This document shows, piece after piece, positions 18,161-25,167 of a stretch of 64,000 nucleotides of DNA. The translations under genes were made by a program, and so were the position numbers. Each line of letters opens with the position of its first letter. Position 1 is the stretch's first letter. A model generated the notes under the pieces. That model had not been told where the DNA came from and ran no database searches. It saw only the letters and a program-made list of their open reading frames with translations. The stretch lies in NCBI RefSeq assembly GCF_003610735.1, contig NZ_RAQM01000006.1, positions 332,274 to 396,273 of the forward strand. Reading direction: 5' to 3'. This stretch comes from Tenacibaculum lutimaris. GTDB lineage: Bacteria; Bacteroidota; Bacteroidia; Flavobacteriales; Flavobacteriaceae.

Positions 18161-18808
18161 CTATTCTTTTAATAATAACTTAATATCTTCTTTTAATTCC
18201 GTTATCTGATCACCAAAACCATGTTCATCTAAAGCTCTATAATACATTATAGGGTTTCCATTTTCATCATATCGTGACCTGATATAACCGTCTTTATCTA
18301 CCAAGGCAAACAATCCTGAGTGTTCAAATCCGCCATGACTAACTTCTCCTTTACCTGCATATAGCTTAAATCCATCATTAGACAAATTATACACTACATC
18401 GTCTGACTTCCCTGTTAATAAATGCCAATTCTTATGGTTAATTCCATTATTCTTAGCATATTCTTTTAGTAGATGTGGAGTATCTATATCTGGAGTAATT
18501 GAAAACGAAGCTATTCCGAAGTTAGGATTCCCCATAAATTCGTTTTGAATTTCTACCATTTTCTGATTCATTAAAGGACAAATGGTAGGACATGTAGCGA
18601 AGAAAAACTCAACCACATAAACTTTACCTTCATAATCTTTATTGGTAATAGTTTTCTCATCTTGATTGATGAATTCAAAATCAGGGACCTTATTAAACTT
18701 GTGTAAGTTTGCTGTTTGAAAGTGCGCTATAATTTTAGGTATAGCATAAATTCCAAAAAGTAAAATGACTAATGAAATACCTACGTATGAATAATTTTGT
18801 TTTTTCAT
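18161..18808 (-). CDS. Sco1/SenC-family copper chaperone
   Basis: The 215-aa protein has an N-terminal anchor and a thioredoxin fold. The copper ligands are present: CPTIC (Cys73, Cys77) in VEFFFATCPTICPLM and His163 in GFEHSGLFALVDKDG. Sco proteins deliver copper to the CuA site of cytochrome oxidase subunit II or reduce its cysteines. It lies between a cysteine-less Sco-like gene and DUF420 in an oxidase operon. Confidence 0.94.
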   Translation of the reverse strand: MKKQNYSYVGISLVILLFGIYAIPKIIAHFQTANLHKFNKVPDFEFINQDEKTITNKDYEGKVYVVEFFFATCPTICPLMNQKMVEIQNEFMGNPNFGIASFSITPDIDTPHLLKEYAKNNGINHKNWHLLTGKSDDVVYNLSNDGFKLYAGKGEVSHGGFEHSGLFALVDKDGYIRSRYDENGNPIMYYRALDEHGFGDQITELKEDIKLLLKE

Positions 18809-18821
18809 GACTTAACCCTGG

Positions 18822-19469
18822 TTAAATTTGCCTATCTGCATTGTTCTTTTTTAATGCTAAACGATATTCTGCCAATACAACTTTAACATCGTCTTTCATC
18901 TTATTATTAAGCTCTGCTACCGATGTCATATTGTATCCAAACAACTTTCCACCCGCGCTATCTTCATCATCTGTTCTTCCTCTTAAATTTCCTTCTTTAT
19001 CAATAATAAAAGCTTTAGATGAATGTAGTTTATTATCTAACGATTGGTTCGTTTTAAAACTATCATACAACACATTTATTTCAGTATCATCAGCATAAAC
19101 AAACTTCCAACTAATCATATTTGTATAAGCACCTATTTCTTTTTCAAGTTTCTCAACATCGTCTTTAACTTCAGGAGAAGCTATTACAATTAGTTGAAAA
19201 TCTTTAAATCCATAAAATGGCTTGTATATTTTCTCATTAAGATTAAATAACTCTCCTTTAACTTCCGTTACATTCTTTCCTAAAAAAGTAACTATTGATA
19301 TTTTTCTATCAAATTGATGTTGTTTACTTACGGAGGATATATCTATCACATTTTCTGTAAGCACGGGTAATTTTGCAAAATTATTGATTCCTAGTGACAG
19401 AAAAATATAAAACAATAGAGGCACTATAAAAAGTGCAAACAGTACTATGTATCTTTTTGTTTTATTCAT
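18822..19469 (-). CDS. Sco-like membrane-anchored protein lacking the copper cysteines
   Basis: The 215-aa protein has one N-terminal anchor (about residues 7-27) and a thioredoxin-like domain. It follows its Sco neighbour: KISIVTFLGKNVTEVKGELF aligns with the neighbour's segment holding CPTIC, but with no cysteine. LHSSKAFIIDKEGNLRGRTDD aligns with EHSGLFALVDKDGYIRSRYD, so the ligand-position His (His149) is kept. The ATG at 19469 is chosen because the upstream TTG at 19490 lies at the foot of a terminator hairpin. A divergent Sco paralogue is my inference; its role is unknown. Confidence 0.75.
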   Translation of the reverse strand: MNKTKRYIVLFALFIVPLLFYIFLSLGINNFAKLPVLTENVIDISSVSKQHQFDRKISIVTFLGKNVTEVKGELFNLNEKIYKPFYGFKDFQLIVIASPEVKDDVEKLEKEIGAYTNMISWKFVYADDTEINVLYDSFKTNQSLDNKLHSSKAFIIDKEGNLRGRTDDEDSAGGKLFGYNMTSVAELNNKMKDDVKVVLAEYRLALKKNNADRQI

Positions 19470-19489
19470 TTTACTAAATCTTATATACA

Positions 19490-19517
19490 AAAAGAGGCGG
19501 TTAACACCACCTCTTTT
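19490..19517 (-). terminator. Hairpin between cytochrome oxidase subunit IV and the Sco-like gene
   Basis: AAAAGAGGCGG (19490-19500) pairs with CCACCTCTTTT (19507-19517) apart from one C-A mismatch, and a T-run follows on the minus strand. It may weaken read-through from the oxidase genes into the assembly genes. Confidence 0.65.
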
Positions 19518-19532
19518 CTCATTTTATTTTGA

Positions 19533-19874
19533 TTACCACTTTACTAATGGTGCTAATGTATCGTGTAAGTAATCACCTTCTATTAGAATTAGTGTTACTA
19601 AATAACATATTAAGAAAACACCTGTCCAAACAATAGCTCTTCTTAACCATGGTTTTTCTCCTTCTAAGTGCATAAATGCCCAAGCAATATAATAAGCCTT
19701 TGCTATTGTTAAAATAATAAATATCCAGTTAAGCAAATGAGTTCCTAAAAAGTCATTGAAAACTAAGAAATCTGGTCTAACTATACCTAAGGCAACTTCT
19801 ACAGTTGTTAACACTGTTAAAATTGCTAAAACAATCCAAATTCTTTTTGTATTTGATTCGTGTGCGTGTGCCAT
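19533..19874 (-). CDS. Cytochrome c oxidase subunit IV family protein
   Basis: The 113-aa protein has three transmembrane segments. It has the prokaryotic COX4 pattern: a His-rich start AHAHESNTKRIWIVLAILTVL (in part), KAYYIAWAFMHLEGEKPWLRR and a final membrane segment. It is a small accessory subunit of a heme-copper oxidase and lies 19 bases after the subunit III gene. Confidence 0.9.
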   Translation of the reverse strand: MAHAHESNTKRIWIVLAILTVLTTVEVALGIVRPDFLVFNDFLGTHLLNWIFIILTIAKAYYIAWAFMHLEGEKPWLRRAIVWTGVFLICYLVTLILIEGDYLHDTLAPLVKW

Positions 19875-19893
19875 CTCTTCTTTTTTTTAAAAT

Positions 19894-20877
19894 TTATACT
19901 AAGTAGAAGAAGGTAAATACGAATACCCAAACTAAATCTACAAAGTGCCAATATAAACCTACTTTTTCAACCATTTCGTAGCTTCCTCTACGCTCGTATG
20001 TACCTAACACTACGTTAAAGAAAATGATAATGTTGATTACAATTCCTGAGAATACGTGGAATCCGTGGAAACCAGTAATAAAGAAGAAGAAATCAGCAAA
20101 AATAGGGTTACCGTATTCGTTCTCAATTAAATTAGCTCCTTCAACAACTCTAGTTGCTGTAGCTAACTTTGCGATACTTTCCTCTCTAGATAAAATAATT
20201 TTTTTCTTAGTATCAGGATTGATTTTTTCGATTCTAACTAATAAAGAAGGATCTGCTTTAAAAGCTTCTTGAATTTGAGCTACTGAATATTGAGAGATTG
20301 TAGCTTCCTTTTCAAACCATAATCCATTTTCTCTTTGATGTTGTACTCTTCCATCTTTTCTATCACTATGAACAAAATCAGCCAAAGCTATTTGATGTCC
20401 GTCTTTTACAAATTGTAAAATGTGATTATCGGCAGTTTTAACAGCTCCGTAAGAACCATTAATAAAGTTTTTCCATTCCCAAGCCTGAGAACCAACGAAA
20501 ATAATACCAAAAATAATGGTAGCAAACATGTACCAAGCTACTTTTTTCTTTTGCATTTTATGACCTGCATCTACCGCTAACACCATTGTTACCGATGATA
20601 CAATTAAAATAAACGTCATTAATGCAACATAATACATCGGCGCATGAACACCGTGTAAACCAGGAAAGTGTGTAAATACCTCATCAGCGATAGGCCAAGA
20701 GTCAATAAACTTAAAACGTGTTAAACCATACGCTGCTAAAAAGCCCGAAAAAGTTAATGCATCAGATACGATGAAAAACCACATCATCATTTTCCCATAA
20801 CTAGCGCCAAATGGTTTTACACCACCTCCGCCCCAGGTCTCTTTGTTGTCAGAATTTACAGCAATATTTGCTCCCAT
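19894..20877 (-). CDS. Cytochrome c oxidase subunit III with a hydrophilic insertion
   Basis: The 327-aa protein is a heme-copper oxidase subunit 3. Family segments are KMMMWFFIVSDALTFSGFLAAY, SQAWEWKNFINGSYG, FFFFITGFHGFHVFSGI and GLYWHFVDLVWVFVFTFFYL (each quoted in part). Between the helix ending near residue 140 and the one starting near residue 258 there is a charged insertion of about 110 residues, absent from ordinary subunit III proteins. It is one of two adjacent subunit III genes. Subunits I and II are not in the window. Confidence 0.9.
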   Translation of the reverse strand: MGANIAVNSDNKETWGGGGVKPFGASYGKMMMWFFIVSDALTFSGFLAAYGLTRFKFIDSWPIADEVFTHFPGLHGVHAPMYYVALMTFILIVSSVTMVLAVDAGHKMQKKKVAWYMFATIIFGIIFVGSQAWEWKNFINGSYGAVKTADNHILQFVKDGHQIALADFVHSDRKDGRVQHQRENGLWFEKEATISQYSVAQIQEAFKADPSLLVRIEKINPDTKKKIILSREESIAKLATATRVVEGANLIENEYGNPIFADFFFFITGFHGFHVFSGIVINIIIFFNVVLGTYERRGSYEMVEKVGLYWHFVDLVWVFVFTFFYLV

Positions 20878-20933
20878 AAATCTCTTTTTGTTAATTTTTG
20901 TTTAATCAGTGCGCCAAAATTACGCATTTTTCA

Positions 20934-21518
20934 TCATCTAATAAAATAGAAAAAGAAAAATAGGTAAATCCACAATACATCTACAAAATGCCAGAAGATT
21001 GCACCTAGTTCAAATCCAAGCATATTGCTTGATGTATACTTCTTTTTAAAATGATTATAAATAACAACTAATAACACTAAAACCCCTGCTAACAAGTGTA
21101 AAACGTGCATAAATGTTATTCCTATTATAAACGATGTTGAAACTGTACTTTCAGGTCCGGTAAAATACAAACCTGTATTTTTTAATTCATTAAATCCTAC
21201 CCATTGATACCAAACAAAGCCTAAACCTAGTATTAATGTACCCAACAATAAGATTAATGATCCTTTAATATTATCCTTTTTTAATAATTTTTGAGAGAAA
21301 AACAACGTAATACTACTTAGTACAATTAATACAGTACTAATGTAAAATGCCTGAGGCAAATCGAAGGTAACCCAATCTTCACGATTCATACTTACTACAT
21401 AAGCACTAGTTAATCCTGCAAAAAACATAACCATGCTCACCATGGAAATCCATAGCATTGGTTTAGCTGATTTACGTTTAGCTACTTTTAATTCTTCTTG
21501 TAACGATTGTTCACTCAT
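20934..21518 (-). CDS. Cytochrome c oxidase subunit III (short form)
   Basis: The 194-aa heme-copper oxidase subunit 3 protein has five transmembrane segments. Typical segments are PKMLWISMVSMVMFF-like (AKPMLWISMVSMVMFFAGL), SFIIGITFMHVLHLLAGVLVL and ELGAIFWHFVDVLWIYLFFF. It overlaps the heme O synthase gene by one base (TAATG). The pairing of a short and a long subunit III after ctaB recurs in Bacteroidota oxidase operons, as I recall. Confidence 0.92.
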   Translation of the reverse strand: MSEQSLQEELKVAKRKSAKPMLWISMVSMVMFFAGLTSAYVVSMNREDWVTFDLPQAFYISTVLIVLSSITLFFSQKLLKKDNIKGSLILLLGTLILGLGFVWYQWVGFNELKNTGLYFTGPESTVSTSFIIGITFMHVLHLLAGVLVLLVVIYNHFKKKYTSSNMLGFELGAIFWHFVDVLWIYLFFFFYFIR

Positions 21519-22420
21519 TAGTGTAAAAATTTATCTACCACATATATAATGGGTACTATTGTAATATAAAAAACACTTGCTAACATCAATTTACGCGCAT
21601 CTGTGTTTTTTTCTGTTTTATATAATTGTATTGCATAATACAACATTAACAATCCTAATAACAGGATAATTACTGCTGTTAACGGATATATATATAAATC
21701 TCCTGTTACTTTTAACACAGGTGCAATTGACATTAAAATCATTATGCAGGTATAAAAAATAATTTGCACCACAGCGCCTTTGTCTTTTTTATCCATTGGT
21801 AACATGTGCAAGCCTGCCTTGTTGTATTCTTCAAACTGTAACCAACCAATAGCCCAAAAATGAGGGAATTGCCAAAAAAACTGAATCATAAATAAAAATC
21901 CTGCTTCAATACCAAATTTACCCGTTGCTGCTACCCACCCTAACATAAAAGGTATAGCCCCTGGTATTGCTCCAACAAATACTGCTAAAGGTGTTACTGC
22001 TTTCAACGGTGTGTAAGCACTTGTATATAAAAAGATAGAAATCGCTCCAAATAAAGCACATTTCGGGTCAATTATATATAAAATTGTAATACCTGCTATT
22101 GTAAAAAGAGTTGCTATAGTTAATGCTACGGTTGTAGACATTCTTCCTGATGGTAACGGACGTTTTTTTGTGCGCTGCATTACTGCGTCAATATCCTTTT
22201 CTATTACCTGATTAAAAGCATTAGATGCCCCTACCATTAAGTAGCCTCCTAAAGCTAATAATACTATAGTAGTATAATCAATTGTTTCTGCTCCTAATAA
22301 ATACCCTGTAACTGATGTAAAAACTACACTTATAGATAATCCAACTTTAGTTAATTGTTTAAAATCTTTAACTATTGATTTTACAGAGGGTTTAGTATGT
22401 ACAGATGAAACAGAATTCAC
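21518..22420 (-). CDS. ctaB: Protoheme IX farnesyltransferase (heme O synthase)
   Basis: Adds a farnesyl group to heme b for heme O/A-type oxidases. The UbiA-family motifs are NAFNQVIEKDIDAVMQRTKKRPLPSG (in part: first Asp-rich site) and the second site YNKAGLHMLPMDKKDKGA, with about nine transmembrane helices. An ATG at 22456 would give 312 aa, but a perfect -7 box (22443-22450) lies within its first codons. I therefore prefer the GTG at 22420, giving 300 aa. First gene of the oxidase operon. Confidence 0.92.
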   Translation of the reverse strand: MNSVSSVHTKPSVKSIVKDFKQLTKVGLSISVVFTSVTGYLLGAETIDYTTIVLLALGGYLMVGASNAFNQVIEKDIDAVMQRTKKRPLPSGRMSTTVALTIATLFTIAGITILYIIDPKCALFGAISIFLYTSAYTPLKAVTPLAVFVGAIPGAIPFMLGWVAATGKFGIEAGFLFMIQFFWQFPHFWAIGWLQFEEYNKAGLHMLPMDKKDKGAVVQIIFYTCIMILMSIAPVLKVTGDLYIYPLTAVIILLLGLLMLYYAIQLYKTEKNTDARKLMLASVFYITIVPIIYVVDKFLH

Positions 22421-22442
22421 TTCTAATTTTAAAAAATTTCTG

Positions 22443-22450
22443 CAAAGATA
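22443..22450 (-). promoter_or_regulatory. -7 box for the ctaB-cox operon, inside the longest open frame
   Basis: On the minus strand TATCTTTG followed by CA matches TAnnTTTG. Transcription from it would start after the ATG at 22456, which supports the GTG start at 22420. No clear -33 box was found. Confidence 0.45.
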
Positions 22451-22515
22451 TTCCATTCTTATTGAACCACCATAAATTTTTATTGGAATTAAAATTGAAA
22501 AAAAATAAAAAGTGC

Positions 22516-22545
22516 TTTGTAATTAAAAAAAAGGTTTTATATTTG
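22516..22545 (+). promoter_or_regulatory. Promoter of the tRNA cluster
   Basis: TTTG at 22516-22519 (-33) and TATATTTG at 22538-22545 (-7) are 18 bases apart, close to the Bacteroidota consensus. The tRNA-Gly gene starts 49 bases downstream of the -7 box. Confidence 0.75.
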
Positions 22546-22593
22546 CACCCGCATTCGCAGTAATGCACGTTCATTAAAATAATAAATGACTAC

Positions 22594-22665
22594 GCGAAAG
22601 TAGCTCAGGGGTAGAGCATCACCTTGCCAAGGTGAGGGTCGCGGGTTCAAATCCCGTCTTTCGCT
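22594..22665 (+). tRNA. tRNA-Gly (anticodon GCC)
   Basis: 72 nt. The acceptor stem GCGAAAG pairs with CTTTCGC. The anticodon loop TTGCCAA (anticodon at 22626-22628) sits on the stem TCACC/GGTGA, and the T arm GCGGGTTCAAATCCCGT is intact. The CCA end is not encoded. Confidence 0.97.
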
Positions 22666-22687
22666 CAAGCCTTTTTTAAAAGAGTAT

Positions 22688-22773
22688 GCTGAAGTGGTGG
22701 AATTGGTAGACACGTTGGACTTAAAATCCAATGAGCCGTAATGCTCGTGCGGGTTCAAGTCCCGCCTTCAGTA
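22688..22773 (+). tRNA. tRNA-Leu (anticodon TAA), copy 1
   Basis: 86 nt with a long class II variable arm. The anticodon loop CTTAAAA (TAA at 22722-22724) sits on TTGGA/TCCAA. The variable arm stem is GAGC/GCTC. The sequence after the discriminator A reads CCA (22774-22776), so the 3' end is encoded. A terminator follows. Confidence 0.96.
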
Positions 22774-22777
22774 CCAA

Positions 22778-22810
22778 GAAACCTCACTTGTATGAGTGAG
22801 GTTTCATTTT
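22778..22810 (+). terminator. Terminator after tRNA-Leu copy 1
   Basis: GAAACCTCACT (22778-22788) pairs perfectly with AGTGAGGTTTC (22795-22805) over a 6-base loop, followed by ATTTT. Confidence 0.85.
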
Positions 22811-22835
22811 AAAAGTAGTCATTAACAAAGCATAC

Positions 22836-22921
22836 GCTGAAGTGGTGGAATTGGTAGACACGTTGGACTTAAAATCCAATGGGCCGTAATGCCCGTGCGG
22901 GTTCAAGTCCCGCCTTCAGTA
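22836..22921 (+). tRNA. tRNA-Leu (anticodon TAA), copy 2
   Basis: 86 nt, identical to copy 1 except for two compensating bases in the variable arm (GGGC/GCCC in place of GAGC/GCTC). The anticodon TAA is at 22870-22872. The bases after the discriminator are CAA, so CCA must be added after transcription. Confidence 0.96.
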
Positions 22922-22922
22922 C

Positions 22923-22955
22923 AAAAGCCTTAACAAATTTGTTAAGGCTTTTTTT
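22923..22955 (+). terminator. Terminator after tRNA-Leu copy 2
   Basis: AAAAGCCTTAACAAA (22923-22937) and TTTGTTAAGGCTTTT (22938-22952) form a long perfect palindrome followed by more T residues. Confidence 0.88.
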
Positions 22956-23028
22956 GTACCTATACTTTTTATAATATTGCTTGTAAAGTATTAATAAACG
23001 TCTCGTCTAACCCCCAAAAATAAAATAC

Positions 23029-23364
23029 ATGTCTAAAACATATTACGACCCTGCAGACTTACGTAAGTTTGGCAAAATAACAGAATGGAGTGAAGAATTA
23101 GGAAATAAGTTTTTCGAATACTACGGAAAGGTCTTTGAAGAAGGCGCCTTAACAGCACGAGAAAAAAGCTTAATCGCTTTAGCTGTTGCACATACTGAGC
23201 AATGCCCTTATTGTATTGATGCGTATACAAAAGACGGATTACAACGCGGAATCACTAAAGAAGAAATGATGGAAGCTATTCACGTTGGAGCTGCTATTAA
23301 AAGTGGTGCTACATTAGTACACGGAGTTCAAATGATGAACAAAGTGAACAAACTAGAAATGTAA
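23029..23364 (+). CDS. Arsenosugar-cluster carboxymuconolactone decarboxylase/peroxidase-like protein
   Basis: The 111-aa protein is an AhpD/CMD-like fold with the redox motif HTEQCPYCIDAYTKDG (CxxC), preceded by LTAREKSLIALAVA and followed by GITKEEMMEAIHVGAAIKSGA (in part). In arsenosugar-type clusters a relative of this family, sometimes with selenocysteine in place of one Cys, sits next to ArsS; here both are cysteines. It ends 2 bases before arsS, so the two are surely cotranscribed. Its reaction is not established; peroxidase or thiol-reductant activity is an inference. Confidence 0.88.
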   Translation: MSKTYYDPADLRKFGKITEWSEELGNKFFEYYGKVFEEGALTAREKSLIALAVAHTEQCPYCIDAYTKDGLQRGITKEEMMEAIHVGAAIKSGATLVHGVQMMNKVNKLEM

Positions 23365-23366
23365 GT

Positions 23367-24419
23367 ATGAAGAAATCACTTTTAGAAAGAAATAATGACT
23401 TAGCAAACACGCAACACCAACTTAAAATCTTATCAAACGGAGTTTTTGCTGATGGTGAATTACCTACGTTTGCAAAAAAACTCAAAGAAACCAATCAGTT
23501 TCCTTTACGTCCTAAAAAATTAGAAATTCTTCAAATTAATTTAGGATACATGTGTAATCAAGTTTGTGCACATTGTCATGTAGATGCAGGTCCTGATCGA
23601 AAAGAAATCATGACCAAAGAAACCATGGAGCAATGTTTAGAAGTGATTCGAAAAACCGGAGCACACACGTTAGATTTAACTGGTGGCGCACCGGAAATGA
23701 ATCCAAATTTTCGATGGTTTGTAGAAGAAGCTTCCAAAGCAGGAATTAACGACTTTATTGTGCGCTCTAACTTAACAATCATCAGAGCGAATAAAAAATA
23801 TCACGACTTACCTGAATTCTTCAAAAAACATAACGTACATGTAGTTTCTTCAATGCCGCATTGGACTCGTGGAAAAACTGACAAACAACGTGGTGATGGT
23901 GTTTTCGATAAATCAATAGAAGCTTTAAAAATGCTTAATGAGGTTGGCTACGGAATTGAAGGAACTGGTTTACAGCTAGATTTAGTCTACAATCCGTCAG
24001 GAGCTTTCTTACCAGGAGATCAAGTTGCTTTAGAAAACGATTTTAAAAAGGCCTTAGATGAAGATTTCGAAATCTCATTCAATAGTTTATTTGCCATTAC
24101 CAATTTACCTATCAGTCGATTTTTAGATTACCTAATTGCTTCTGAAAATTATGAAGACTATATGTATTCATTAGTAGAAGCCTATAATCCAATGGCTGTA
24201 GAAAATGTCATGTGTACCAATACACTATCGGTAAGTTGGGACGGATATTTATACGATTGTGATTTCAACCAAATGTTAAACCTGAAAGTAGCCAGTAAGT
24301 TGCAGCATATTTCTGAATACAACGAAGCATTGTTGCAAGACAGGAATATTATCATCAATCAACACTGCTATGGTTGTACTGCTGGTGCAGGTAGTAGTTG
24401 CCAAGGATCTGTAGCATAA
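23367..24419 (+). CDS. arsS: Radical SAM protein ArsS (arsenosugar biosynthesis)
   Basis: The 350-aa protein has the radical SAM cluster site YMCNQVCAHCHVDAG (Cys63, Cys67, Cys70), the SAM-binding LDLTGGAPEMNPNF and a Cys-rich C-terminus HCYGCTAGAGSSCQGS (Cys334, Cys337, Cys345). This is the pattern of the rSAM/Cys-rich family that includes ArsS. ArsS is known to join a 5'-deoxyadenosyl group to dimethylated arsenic, giving the first arsenosugar precursor. Neighbours fit this: CMD protein 2 bases upstream, glycosyltransferase 32 bases downstream, ArsM nearby. Confidence 0.93.
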   Translation: MKKSLLERNNDLANTQHQLKILSNGVFADGELPTFAKKLKETNQFPLRPKKLEILQINLGYMCNQVCAHCHVDAGPDRKEIMTKETMEQCLEVIRKTGAHTLDLTGGAPEMNPNFRWFVEEASKAGINDFIVRSNLTIIRANKKYHDLPEFFKKHNVHVVSSMPHWTRGKTDKQRGDGVFDKSIEALKMLNEVGYGIEGTGLQLDLVYNPSGAFLPGDQVALENDFKKALDEDFEISFNSLFAITNLPISRFLDYLIASENYEDYMYSLVEAYNPMAVENVMCTNTLSVSWDGYLYDCDFNQMLNLKVASKLQHISEYNEALLQDRNIIINQHCYGCTAGAGSSCQGSVA

Positions 24420-24451
24420 CACATTAATTCCGAAACACCTTTACAAACAAT

Positions 24452-25069
24452 ATGCCCTTACTGCCTAAGTCAAAAAATCTTCTTCTAATATTTACTCGAA
24501 ACCCTGAATTAGGTAAGGTAAAAACACGTTTAGCTAAAACAACTGGAGACAAAGCTGCGTTAGATATTTATAAATTCTTATTAGAACACACTAAACAAGT
24601 CACCCAAAATTTATCTTGCGACAAAGCTGTGTACTACTCAGTAAAAGTTCGTGAAAATGATATTTGGGATGCTTCAGTATATCAAAAGCACCTGCAAGAT
24701 GGAAACGATTTAGGTATACGAATGCACAATGCCTTTCAACAAGCATTTTCTACTGGATATGAAAAAGTAGTGATTATTGGTAGTGATTTGCCCGATTTAA
24801 CTTCCGAACACATCAATAAAGCTTTTGAAAAACTCAACTCAAACGATGTTGTTATAGGTCCTGCTGAAGATGGCGGTTATTACCTATTAGGCATGAAAAA
24901 ACTACATGCTAACATTTTTCAACATAAAGACTGGGGAACCTCAACTGTTAGAAAAGACACCTTAAACGATTTACAAAACGAATCAGTACATTTGTTAGAA
25001 ACCTTAAATGATGTAGATGTTTTTGACGACATCAAAAATAACCCAGTATTCAATCAATTTTTAAACTAA
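24452..25069 (+). CDS. DUF2064-type glycosyltransferase of arsenosugar clusters
   Basis: The 205-aa protein starts LLLIFTRNPELGKVKTRLAKT, has VVIIGSDLPDLTSEHINKAF and VVIGPAEDGGYYLLGMKK, then WGTSTVRKDTL. These mark the nucleotide-sugar-transferase-like DUF2064 family whose members are annotated as arsenosugar biosynthesis glycosyltransferases. In other clusters a second GT-A glycosyltransferase of a related family adjoins it; none is seen here. The donor and acceptor sugars cannot be told from sequence. Confidence 0.87.
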   Translation: MPLLPKSKNLLLIFTRNPELGKVKTRLAKTTGDKAALDIYKFLLEHTKQVTQNLSCDKAVYYSVKVRENDIWDASVYQKHLQDGNDLGIRMHNAFQQAFSTGYEKVVIIGSDLPDLTSEHINKAFEKLNSNDVVIGPAEDGGYYLLGMKKLHANIFQHKDWGTSTVRKDTLNDLQNESVHLLETLNDVDVFDDIKNNPVFNQFLN

Positions 25070-25070
25070 C

Positions 25071-25153
25071 CGTCATTACAAGGAAGTATACGACCGAAGT
25101 TATCTATCTCGAAGTCATAACTTAAAGATTGCTTCGCTATCGCTCGCAATGAC
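25071..25153. repeat. Degenerate intergenic inverted-repeat element
   Basis: The segment starts CGTCATTACAAGGAAG and ends CGCTATCGCTCGCAATGAC, with GATTGCTTCG inside. These are the ends and core of the short palindromic element found scattered between Bacteroidota genes (typical form: GTCATTGCGAGG...GCAATGAC). The copy has drifted and has no coding capacity. It sits between the glycosyltransferase and PNP genes. Confidence 0.7.
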
Positions 25154-25167
25154 AAACACAATATAAA

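Noticed and set aside
22537..22758. Minus-strand open frame of 73 codons over the tRNA genes
   Set aside because: Its translation (ERRDLNPRPSPWQ-like) is the well-known false protein produced by reading tRNA genes backwards.
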